This document shows, piece after piece, positions 31,101-43,364 of a stretch of 64,000 nucleotides of DNA. Source of the DNA: Neoarius graeffei (Eukaryota; Chordata; Actinopteri; Siluriformes; Ariidae); NCBI RefSeq assembly GCF_027579695.1, contig NC_083571.1, positions 87,904,888-87,968,887 of the forward strand. The letters run 5' to 3'. The notes under the pieces are model-generated. The model saw nothing but the letters and a program-made list of their open reading frames with translations. It was not told where the DNA came from and made no database searches. Position numbers and translations under genes: made by a program. The stretch's first letter is position 1, and the number at the start of each line of letters is the position of its first letter.

Positions 31101-34100
31101 TCCTGAATCCGAAGCACAGACTTCCAATTTTATTATTTTTTTAAATAGAACAACTGATGAATTTAGGGCCTTGTGGCCCTAAACTCTCCACTATTTTATC
31201 CTGTTTCACCATGACCCAGTTCAAGATACTACATCATGCATCACATGGTGGGCTTTCCCTGTTCACGCAAGGCATTGTGGGATATGTAATGGAAACTTCT
31301 AATAAATGTGGGTGGTAAAAGAGAGCAACTGGACTTGCTTGAAGATTCTTGAAGACGTTTCACCTCTCATCCGAAAGGCTTCTTCAGTTCTGTCTGACTA
31401 ATAGGGAGTATCAGGTATTTATCCTCTCATGGATGAAAAGCTCATCTAAGGTGTCACTGACTACATTTACATGCACATCCAAATCGAGCTGCTGTCGGTA
31501 ATCGAGCTGAAGGTCCCAGCAGGGTGCCAGAGAAATCCAATCCTACATGCACACAATGAAATCGGGCTATTGTGTGAGGTGCATTGTGCACCCGAGCCAC
31601 AGGTGGCGCAACACGCCCCATCGTGTTGGTACACTTCCGGTTGTCGTCATGAAGAAGAGCTATTCAAGAGTGTAAACAAAGTTATCAGTTCCGTGTTCTC
31701 CATTGCGCGTTTTTCTCCCGTCCATGAATTTTAATATATTCAACTCCTTAAGCTGAATGAGCATGAACTCTGTCTCCTCATTGCTCCAGAAGTGCACGTT
31801 TCTGCTTGCCTGTGGCAGTGGGGGCGTGGTCAAACGCCGGTCTGTGACAGGAGGGCGGAGCCAGGGAAGGTGAGTGGCAGAATCACTTCACCTGACGGTA
31901 ATTAACCTGTGTTTGTGTGTCTTCCCAGTAACCGCGCCCTATTTAAGGAGGCAGAGGGAGAGCAGAGGGGAGAGCTCATCCCGGGACTAGAACAAAACGC
32001 GCGCGTGTGTGTGTTTTTCTCTCAAGAATAAAAGTAGGCTGTTAAACTGAAAAGTCTGACAATAAAAAGCCTATTAGTACCAGAAGCTTTGTCCTGCCGT
32101 CCTCTGTGCTCCACCCACACTTCAGAGAGCTCTACATCGCCATTTTCTCTTCTTCGTTTGTTCCTCCTGACCTCTTCTGCTGCTCGCTACTACTGTTGTC
32201 ATGCCGACCGAGGCTGTTGTGTTTCCTGCTTGTGGTCTCGTCACTCGTCACTTACGGAAGTAGCTCGACAACTAGCTCGATAGGGTATACATGCACAAAG
32301 TAGCTCGGCAGAAATCGCATAAACTAGGTCGTGTAGCTCAATTCCGAGAAATCAAGTTCGGTTCAATTTCAGCCGAATTAAGGTGTATACATGGCATTTT
32401 GAACTTCGATTTCAGTCGAGCAATGGCAGAAATTCGATTCTCTCTATGTGCATGTAAACATAGTGATTGAGTCATCCTGTTGGTGTGGGTCACTGGGGGC
32501 TGGATGTGAACGGCCTCGAGAATCGTTAGGATGATCAATGGATTGCCCGTTAAGGTGATCAATGGAATGCTGATTCTCTCTGTCCTCCTGTGAGTCACTG
32601 AAAACAGCTGGGTTTTGGTGTGCATTCAGTTGTCTGGGAAGTGTGCCAAGGACTGCATTGTAGATGGCTGATAAATGATGTCTTAAGGCCAATTTATGCT
32701 GACAACGCATTCCTTGCAGATGGCATCGCAGATGGTGTCTGCGTAGCCCCCCACCCTTTGCAGACGCTCTGCGCGCACCTCCCAAAAATTGTGACCACTG
32801 CAGAAGCCTCGCAGACAGCGTCGCATACAAGAGGGCTCTGATTGGTCCACTCTACATCCGCTGTACATGCACTTCCGCTTCCCTACTTTCCCGATTTGGT
32901 TTGTTTTCACTACCGCCATTTTTAAAAACACGAGCGAAGATGGAGCAGCACGAAGAGCGGTTGATCGAGGAAGTACGTACATCTATACAACTCCAGTTCT
33001 AGTCATTATAAGTAACCGGAGGATAAACACTCCACTAACCACACCCACCAACTACTCCTAGTGATTTCGCGACTTTGCGCCCCCTTGCGTTGTGGTGGTG
33101 AATAACATCGCGCATGCCTATTACTCCCCGCTCAACGATAAATTACAACTGTCTGCGAAAAGCTATCTGCGAAAGCCTTGTCGCAAGAGCATGCAGAGGC
33201 CCTTAGACCCCCACCTCTGTTCAGTGATGGCCATTCCAGGTTGACAAAAATGGCTTCTTTAACTCCTCGCTGACTGAGGCCCTGTCCACACGGCAACGGA
33301 TTCAGGTGAATCCGATAAAATTGTTTATCGTTTTGGCCTGGCGTCCACACGGCACCGGTGTTTTGGGTGCCCCAAAACGAAATCTTTTGAGAACCGGTTC
33401 CAGAGTGAAAAAATCTGGCAACGGAGCCGTTGCGAAGTCGTCTGGATGAGTAGAACGGATTTGTTTACGATGACGTCACAACCACATGTGTTTCACACCA
33501 GGTAGAAGTGTAACGAACTCGATGTGAGTTGTCAACAAATCCTATAACTTGGTTCATGAAACACGCTTACAAAATATTTTCACTGTGAATGTTTATTGTG
33601 TAATTGTGCAAAGTGAGAGAGAGAGAGAGAGAGAGAGAGAGTGAGAGAATAGCCCTTAGGGCAGAGTCAATCCCGACAGCAAAAATAGGGGAAAAAAAGG
33701 AGCGATCTCACCTCTTCAGATGTTGGTTTAAGTCTGACAATACATTCCTCAAAAAGGGCGTAGAAGAACAAAGTAATCCATCAACGTGTAGCATTCAATT
33801 TATTCGGGACCATAAAAGAATTCTGGAGGATATCAGAATGTTGGCGTACCGGCTTCCATCTACCCCTGTTCATTCCTCTTTCCGCGTCTCCATTCAAAAA
33901 ACGAGCACGTGATTTAAAGGGACTATATCCATAGGATAGGGAGTGAGAAAGTGTGTGCGTGTGACAGTGACAGGGATAGTCACTGTGTGCATGCGCAGTT
34001 ATGCGCACGTGTCTACTTCTATTGTTCTGGTGTCTCCGATGGGACCGTCTTACAGCGCACGTAGTGGTGTGGCATGTGTATTGCATCGTTTTCAGCAAGC

Positions 34101-35791
34101 GTTGTGTTGCCATATGAACCTGATATTTTACTGATCCATTGCCCATGTGGACGCGATATTTTTAAAAAAATCTCGTTGCCGTTGTCGTGTGGATGTAGCC
34201 TGAGAATCTTCACAGACAAACTTCTAATAAACACTTCAGAATGCTTAGCAGTTGTCTTTTCAGTTATTTATTATAGTAGATCTTATAAAACAGAGATATA
34301 AAACAGGAAAAGGAAAGAAGAAGAAGAAGAAGAAGAAGAAGAAGACACCACCTCAGGTGATGCCGAGAGTGCACACTCTGAGTTGTGTCTTAGTGGCTGT
34401 TATCTATTATACTCTAAAGGCATTCGCTTACTGCTCGCGTCTTCACGTGATTGGCTCGAGGCTTTCCATCGAAGCTAAACATCGGTTCTTTGTTAGAGCA
34501 TGCACCTGATGTGCTCTGAGATGCGCAGCCTGCTTATCACCAGCTGAAGTCGCCAAGGACACAGAAAGGCGATTACAGCTTGTGGAAGAACAACTTTTCT
34601 CAGTACACTAGGCCACTTGAGCTCAACACACAGAAACACAGAGAATAGGAATGTTCATTCACTAAATTTCCTTCACAGATACAAATTTGAAACAGGAGAG
34701 AAAAATGGAGGACATGAGTGTGCAAATGAAACGTGAAAGACCGACTACAGTAACGGAAAGTGAGAAGAAAAGATATGTTGCGAAGGAAAAGAAACACAGG
34801 ACCAAACTAATAAATATCGGTGGTCAGCGAGCACCTCGGTGTGATCAGCTGTTCGTTTAGTGACAGAATGATGGAACTGTCAGTGCACGGTCAAAGGTAA
34901 ACCTGTAGATGGCAGTAATGCAACACTGTGGATGCCAGCTGCTGTAAAACCCAAAAGAAGAAGGTGGTGGTAAACCTGCACATGCGCACACAGACTTCCT
35001 CTGTCTGCTTGACTGTGCAAAGTGAGCGATTTCATGCATATTATTTGCTAGGGAATCCCCTCAAATTAAATAACTTCCCAGCCACAGAATGGCCTGATAT
35101 TTTGTGAGATATTACAGAAATAAACATATATCACAATGACCAAATTTCAGAGGGAACTAAATTTCACTGATGTTATGAACTCAAAAGCCCATCTCACTTT
35201 AAAGGGTACCCATAGTGAAAAATAAACATAGGCTAGACATACTACACATTTTGCACAAATGCATTTTCTCCCTTGTATTATCACACTGTGTTGCATAAAG
35301 CAGTACTTTAAAATTCTTTTTATATTCCTGCTTACTCAAGGCTGCAGCCATATTGCCGTTTTGTGGGCGGTGTCTGACGTAGTATCGTTGATAGGTTTTC
35401 TGTATCTTGATTGGCCCACTGCTCCTGACACCGCGATGTATCCAGGTGTGCAGAACATTGTTGAAAAATAGCAGAATAATAAATGTGATGATGATAAGGG
35501 AAAACATTTTTCTGTGTTCCACTGCCGACAACCGAGCAACGTAAATAGCTTGCTAAACAGTGGCTGCATAACTTGGGAACAGGTCACACTTTAGAAACAC
35601 TCTCTGGTAGAAATTCTGTTGTTTGTGAGGACCATTTTGAGCCCGATTGCATTGAAATGAATCTACAGGCTCAGCTCTTGGGCAATGCAGGTTGCGTTAG
35701 ACTCAAACCTGATGCTGATTCCAACACCGTCCACAGAAAAGGGATTCAGGCCATGCAAGCTGATTAACTAGAATAGTATAGACATTCAAAG

Positions 35792-35847
<56 letters not shown>

Positions 35848-38800
35848 GTGGTGCTTGAAAGTTTGTGAACCCTTTAGAATTTTCAATATTTCTGCATAAA
35901 TATGACCTAAAACATCATCAGATTTTCACACAAGTCCTAAAAGTAGATAAAGAGAACCCAGTTAAACAAATGAGACAAAAATATTATACTTGGTCATTTA
36001 TTTATTGAGGAAAATGATCCAATATTACATATCTGTGAGTGGCAAAAGTATGTGAACCTCTAGGATTAGCAGTTAATTTGAAGGTGAAATTAGAGTCAGG
36101 TGTTTTCAATCAATGGGATGACAATCAGGTGTGAGTGGGCACCCTGTTTTATTTAAAGAACAGGGATCTATCAAAGTCTGATCTTCACAACACATGTTTG
36201 TGGAAGTGTATCATGGCATGAACAAAGGAGATTTCTGAGGACCTCAGAAAAAGTGTTGTTGATGCTTATCAGGCTGGAAAAGGTTACAAAATCATCTCTA
36301 AAGAGTTTGGACTCCACCAATCCACAGTCAGACAGATTGTGTACAAATGGAGGAAATTCAAGACCATTGTTACCCTCCCCAGGAGTGGCCGACCAACAAA
36401 GATCACTCCAAGATCAAGGCGTGTAATAGTCGGCGAGGTCACAAAGGACCCCAGGGTAACTTCTAAGCAACTGAAGGCCTCTCTCACATTGGCTAATGTT
36501 AACGTTCATGAGTCCACCATCAGGAGAACACTGAACAACAATGGTGTGCATGGCAGGGTTGCAAGGAGAAAGCCACTGCCCTCCAGAAAGAACATTAGCA
36601 AACTGCAGACAAGCAGTAAAGATCACGTGGACAAGCCAGAAGGCTATTGGAAAAAGGTTTTGTAGATGGATGAGACCAAAATAGAACTTTTTGGTTTAAA
36701 TGAGAAGTGTTATGTTTGGAGAAAGGAAAACACTGCATTCCAGCATAAGAACCTTATCCCATCTGTGAAACATAGTGGTAGTAGTATCATGGGTTGGGCC
36801 TGTTTCGCTGCATCTGGGCCAGGACGGCTTGCCATCATTGATGGAACAATGAATTCTGAATTATACCAGCGAATTCTAAAGGAAAATGTCAGGACATCTG
36901 TCCATGAACTGAATCTCAAGAGAAGGTGGGTCATGCAGCAAGACAATGACCCTAAGCACACAAGTCGTTCTACCAAAGAATGGTTAAGGAAGAATAAAGT
37001 TAATGTTTTGGAATGGCCAAGTCAAAGTCCTGACCTTAATCCAATCGAAATGTTGTGGAAGGACCTGAAGCGAGCAGTTCATGTGAGGAAACCCACCAAC
37101 ATCCCAGAGTTGAAGCTGTTCTATACAAAGGAATGGGCTAAAATTCCTCCAAGCCGGTGTGCAGGACTGATCAACAGTTACCGCAAACGTTTAGTTGCAG
37201 TTATTGCTGCACAAGGGGGTCACATCAGATGCTGAAAGCAAAGGTTCACATACTTTTGCCACTCACAGATATGTAATATTGGATCATTTTCCTCAATAAA
37301 TAAATGACCAAGTATAATATTTTTGTCTCATTTGTTTAACTGGGTTCTCTTTATCTAGTTTTAGGACTTGTGTGAAAACCTGATGATGTTTTAGTCATAT
37401 TTATGCAGAAATATTGAAAAGTCTAAAGGGTTCACAAACTTTCAAGCACCACTATATATATATATATATATATGGGCGGCACAGTGGTGTAGTGGTTAGC
37501 GCTGTCACCTCACAGCAAGAAGGTCCGGGTTCGAGCCCCGTGGCCGGCGAATTTAAGTTTAAGTATAAGCTTGTACTTGGACTTTTCTATATACTTTTCA
37601 GTATAAGCCAAGTATACTTATATATAACTTTATTAAGCATATCTCTGATAAGTAAATAAAAAGTAAACTGAAAGCATACTCTCTTATTTTTAGTTTAAAA
37701 GAAGTATACTAGAAGCACACTTGAATAAACTTCTTTTTTGTAAGGGTTTATATGGTCTAAATATAGGCTAGTGACGGCTCAAAGCCGAGTGTGAGTTTAT
37801 AGTGGAGTAGAGCGGAATGCAGAGCACTGGACAGCACAGTTTGTATCTTTATTTACGTAAGATAGATGGGTTTTTATCCAGGACTTATTTTTAATTTACT
37901 TTTTAAAAAATAATATGGGATTATTTACTAACACATTTTATACTCCTCAGGAATGCAACGTTTGGCAGTGCCTAAATATATATATCTCATCTCATTATCT
38001 CTAGCCGCTTTATCCTGTTCTACAGGGTCGCAGGCAAGCTGGAGCCTATCCCAGCTGACTACAGGCGAAAGGCGGGGTACACCCTGGACAAGTCGCCAGG
38101 TCATCACAGGGCTGACACATAGACACAGACAACCATTCACACTCACATTCACACCTACGGTCAATTTAGAGTCACCAGTTAACCTAACCTGCATGTCTTT
38201 GGACTGTGGGGGAAACCGGAGCACCCGGAGGAAACCCACGCGGACACGGGGAAAACATGCAAACTCCACACAGAAAGGCCCTCGTCGGCCACGGGGCTCG
38301 AACCCGGACCTTCTTGCTGTGAGGCGACAGTGCTAACCACTACACCACCGTGCCGCCCAGACTGAAATGTGAATTCACAAAATGAACACGCCATCATGGT
38401 GGTTTAACGTTAAGCTAGCTAGTCAGTGAAGCTCCACCTGATGCTAGCAAACTCTTTTCAAACTCGAAATCATATTGGGTAGCTAATGCTACTAGAAAAG
38501 AAAGATTTGTACATTCTGTTTATTTGGCAAGATTATGCTAAAACATATTTCTGAAAGAACTTCAGATAAGTTAACATTATTCATGTTAGCATAACTCCAT
38601 TTTTACATGCTAACTAACAGTGTCCAAGTTAACTCGCTATGTGTTAACATTAGCCGTGGACAAGGCTATGGCAACTTGGCGGGTAAATCCATAGAAAGTC
38701 ATTTGACTAACCAGACTGCATAGCTATTGCAACATTATCACTAACTCTAAAAGCACAGACAACTTTGTTGCAAGCTTTCTCTTGGAAACTGCTTTCTCTG

Positions 38801-41800
38801 CAGGTTGGATGGCGAGTTTTTGTAGGCTGTGATGTGGTTCATTTTTGACAAACAAAGCAAACATTTAAAATGAAACAAATCTTTAGTCCTTTCAAAACAC
38901 TGAAACATGGGTTCTGGGCATGGCCATGAGTGCGTGCATTCCCCAGAAGAATCACCTCCTTCCATTCTGCCATCAATGGATTGTGTTTAAATAATGCTGC
39001 TGAGAAATCATTGAACTTGATTTTATACAGTCGATGGACATGATGTGACCCTAGTGATTACTGATAGACTGTCTCAGTGTCATCTGCGGAAAAAAACAAT
39101 CACGTTTTAGAAAAGAAAAGAAAAAACATCCACTTTCAAAGCCACTTCATAGTAACGAGTAATGAGGACCTTGATAGAAATGTAGTGGAGTGAAAATACT
39201 ATATTTGTCTTTCAAATGTAGTGAAGTTAAAGTCATAAATTTCCACAAAAAAAATACTCAAGTAAAGTACAGATACTTAAAAAGTGTACTTAAGTACAGT
39301 ACTCAAGTAAATGGACTTCATTACTGTCCAACTCTGCACTTGACACACTTTTCACACGTGCACCAGATAGCTGCCAAACCCTTTTTCCTGCCTTCTCAAC
39401 TTTGCGGTTGCAAGGCACCACCAATTTCATCCTTAGAATCACCTGATGATTTGCTGCCAAAATAATTTCCCAGATAGTCCTTTTTCCAAGGTTCATACAG
39501 ATATCTGGTTTCTCTGCTATCCATACTGACTTGAAGATAACTTTTTCATCTGAATAAATCCAGGCTAACAAGTATGTTTACATCAGCTACACTTAACTTT
39601 CGGTACCTGTCTGTCAACAACTTTACGTCACATCCTGGACGTCATATTGGTTGCCCATGTGTAATAAAACTTGATGTGCTTTTTGGACTTTTAAGCTTAT
39701 GATAGTTAACCGGGTGGCTGTACTTGTGTGCAATGTTATAATTTAGGCTTGTACTATTGATATTGATCATGTTTGAATGCTGAAACCCTTTAACATCAGG
39801 ACAGTGAAGAAACAGAAAAAGAAGGCTGAAGGGGTGCTGCAGGATGGACTTGAGGAAACAGACTCGGATATACTTTATGAGTCTTATATCATGAAGACAC
39901 TGAGGAACTTAGCAACTGTATAACAGACTACATCAACTTCTGTCTGGAAAATCTGATTAGCACAATGATAGAGTGCTGTTTCCCCAGTAACAAACTGTGG
40001 ATCACAAAGGATCTGAAGACCCTGCTGAACAGGAAGAAGAGGGCTTTCAGAGTGTGTGATAAGGAGGAAATTAAGTGAGTTCAGTCAGAGCATAAACAAT
40101 CGCTTCAGAAGGAGAAAGACAGTTACAGGGACACCGTAGGGGCTAAAGAAGGCAACTGGACTTGCTTGAAATCCTCTCATTCGAAAGGCTTCTTCAGTTC
40201 TGTCTGACTAGTGGGAGTTCCAGGTATTTATCCTCTAGTGGACCAAAAACAACCCTAAGGAGAGTCATTGAGGTCACATGGGTTGTTGACCCTCTCCATC
40301 ATCCTGTAGGTGTTAGGGTCACTGGAGGCCGGGTGTGAACGGTGTTAGCAGCCTAGAGGGTTGTTAGGGTGATCTGTGGGTCGTTGGCTCTCTGTGCCAT
40401 CATGTGAGTCATTGAAGTCAGCTGAGTCTTGGTGTGGATGTGTATTCAGTTTTTTGGGAAGTGCGCCAAGGACTGCATTGTAGGTGGCTGATAAGTGGTG
40501 TCTCAGACCACCTCCTCTGACTTCAATGACTCACGTGATGGCAGAGAGCGCCAACAACCCCTAGATCACCCTAACGACCCTCTAGGCTGCTTTATTCTCG
40601 GTCTTCTGAAACCAATACATGGTCAAAATTATATATACAGGGTCAAAAATATACATATACCCCCTTAGACTGTTAATTCAATGGTGATGAAAGTTCCAAA
40701 ATGTCTTTTAATTTGCCAAACGTCAAGACCTCTTAATTTCCTGATCGTGATCATGATTGACAACAACTGGTTGCTTCTCTGTGCTAACATAAAAAGAGTT
40801 TGTTTGACATGTACAAGTGATGTAGCTACTTTGCCAATGTCTGGAAGAAGACCCAAACTGTCATCTTCAACTGAGAAGAAATTGGTTTGGATGGTCAGGA
40901 ACAACCCAGAACACTGGTGTTCTAGCAGCTACCAGTTCATGGCAGGCCTGTGCCATGGTGCATGGCACAGGCCTGCCATGAACTGGTAGCTGCTAGAACA
41001 CCAGTGTTACTGTCTAGAGTCAAGCAAGTTTTACATCTCTATGGATTGAGAGGCTACCATCTGAGAAGGAAGCCCTTGCTCCAAAATTGACACCTTCATG
41101 CTTGCCTAAAAGTTGTAGCTGACCACATGGACAAAGAAAAAGCCATCTCGAGAAAAGTTTTAGAAAGATTGAGTTGTTTGGCCACAATGACCAAAGGTAT
41201 GTTTGGAGGAGTAAAGGTGAGGCATTCAACCCCTAGAACAATGTTCCAATGGTTAAGCATGGCAAAACAAAGTGGCTAGAATAATATATAAGGAGGACTT
41301 CAAACCATCAGCTAGATGGTTGAAACCTGGACACAGTTGGGCGTTCCAACAGGACAGTGACCCCAAACACATCAAATATGGTTGTAGAATGGATAAAGCA
41401 GGATAACATTAAGCTTTTGGAATGGTCTTCCCAATGGGCTGACCTCAACTCTATTGAACATAAGTGAACTGTGCTTAAAAGTCAGGTCCATGCCAGGAAA
41501 CACACAAATTTAATTGAACTCTACCAATTCTTCCAAGAAGTGTGGTCAAATATCCAACCAGAATTCTGACAGAAGTTTGTTGATGGCTACCTAAAGTGAA
41601 ACTTTCTAAGGGACATTTAACCAAATATTAGGTGTGTTGTATGTATATTTTGATCCTGAATGTATAATTTTGGGTGGCATGGTGGTGTAGTGGTTAGTAC
41701 TGTCTCCTCACAGCAAGAAGTTTCTGGGTTTGAGCCCAGTGGCCGTCGGGGGCCTTTCTGTGTGGAGTTTGCATGTTCTCCCCTTGCCTGCGTGGGTTTC

Positions 41801-43322
41801 CTCTGGGTGCTCCAATTTCCCCCATTGGTGGCTCTAATGCCGCTTTTCCACTACAAACGCGGCTGAGTCGGGCTGAGCCGTGCCGTGCTGAGTTGGGCTG
41901 AGTCGAGCTGAGTGGGGCTATTGGAGTTGCATTTCGACTACAACCGTGCTGAACCGTGCTGGCTGGAAGTGGGTGGACACATTGGGTGGAGTTAGCGAAA
42001 GTGGGTGGACGTCACGTGATGTCGTTAAGCAGCGCAAACAGTGACATCAGTGATCTTTTAAGCGGTAGTCTCACAACCCGAATAGTAAACAATAAACATG
42101 GAGGACATGGAGTCGTTAGTGTTGCTGGTCTTGGTGCTGTGGCTTGTTGTCACCGACAACGCCAACAGATACTGGCAAGAGAGTATAGATGAGGCGAGGC
42201 GCATAAGGCTTCAGAAATTCTCGTAATTCGTAATTCTTCTTCTTCCGGGTTTACGGTGTTTACAGATCCCAGTGTGCTCGCGGGGCGTGTGTGGGCATGT
42301 GAGGACACTCCTCCTCACCAATCAGTGCACAGGGGAGTGTCTGCTCACGCCCCCAGCCTCACTCGGCTCGCTTTGGCTTGCTTCAGCCCCACTCCAAAAC
42401 GGTGCGAGTTTTAGGGGCTAAGCAGGGCTGAAGCGAGCCGAGTCGTGCTGTTCTTTGGTAGTCGAAACGCGAGCCGTGTCGGGCTGAAGTGAGCTGAAGC
42501 GAGCTGAAGTGAGCTGAAAAAGGGTAGTGGAAAAGGGCCATAAATTGACCGTAGGTGTGAATGTGAGTGTGAATGGTTGTTTGTCTCTGTGTCACTGGCG
42601 GCTCGTTAATAGGGGCGATTTGGGCGACGCACTCCCAAACAGGGAGGGAGATTTTTTTTTTTATCTACTCTACCACGGCAACAGTAATGTCATTGTCCAA
42701 TCAGGCTAAGGTTGCGCCTGGTGTAGCCACGCCCTTTTGGGGCGATTTCTGTCAGGTTCAGATTTGTCCCAAAATCTCCCATTGACACTAATGGTACGTA
42801 CGTTTTTTTCGAAAATCACGCTCCCAATGCATTTTCTATTAGGTTTTATGTGCTCGCACAAGCAGCGTGCTTACGTCATACGCCTGTTGCGCCGCGCAAG
42901 TGTTGCCAGATTGGTTTTAAGTGCATTTTGGCGGGTTTTGAACATAATTTTGGGCTGGAAAACGCAACTTGCACAGGAAATGTGTGAACATTCTATGAAG
43001 AAGATGGCGAGTGTTGAGTGCAACAATACGATAGCGTCTCTGAAAGAAGTTCCCTTTAGTCGTTGTACCAATGAGGAGAAAACGGCAATCAAACAGCTAG
43101 GACCTCCTAGACCGAATTTAAACATCAAGCAAGTGTCTACGAAGGGGGAGAAGACCTACTCAAGAGGTTTTAACAAGAACTGGTACCACCGGAAAACTTG
43201 GCTAGCTGGCTGTGATGTAGTCAATGCTCGTTTTTGCTACCCTTGCGTTCTCTTCCACCCTGGAAGTAGCACAGCAGACGGTACAGTGATATCTGATATT
43301 TGAATTTACTAGGCAAAAGTTG

Positions 43323-43364
<42 letters not shown>

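Larger units (their letters stand above)
31325..33276 (-). mobile_element. Penelope-like (GIY-YIG) retroelement fragment, interrupted
   Basis: Reverse-strand pieces 33276-33208, 32690-32464 and 31459-31325 read continuously once inserts are removed. They give QRGVKEAIFVNLEWPSLNRG, then LRHHLSAIYNAVLGTLPRQL and NAHQNPAV, and a 3' part with ACTGAAGAAGCCTTTCGGAT. The RGVKEAI.V....PSLNRGGG..H.LS..Y motif is the end of the GIY-YIG domain used by Penelope-like elements. A second fragment is at 40146-40530. Confidence 0.65.
31012..35198. mobile_element. TTAA-target element Z, copy 2, with a ~3.4-kb insertion
   Basis: TTAA at 31008-31011 and 35199-35202. Outer parts (31012-31283 and about 34678-35198) are the reverse complement of copy 1 at 8191-8982. 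The middle is a composite of Penelope-like, TIR, LTR-like, Harbinger-like and hAT-like pieces. The insertion splits Z just upstream of its ATG. Confidence 0.65.
40638..41658 (+). mobile_element. Tc1-like transposon D, degenerate, with internal perfect palindrome
   Basis: Termini CAGGGTCAAAAATATACATA and inverse CAGGATCAAAATATACATAC. It carries a heavily decayed transposase and a 99-bp palindrome. A further related terminus-like stretch (GGTCAAAATTATATATACAG) precedes it. Confidence 0.8.

Noticed and set aside
33604-34301. Several 60-120-residue open frames on both strands
   Set aside because: They cross a microsatellite and both TIR arms of a MITE and have no recognisable domain.
35199-35531. 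110-residue reverse open frame with a hydrophobic N-terminus
   Set aside because: It overlaps the THAP-bearing repeat antisense and shows no family motif.
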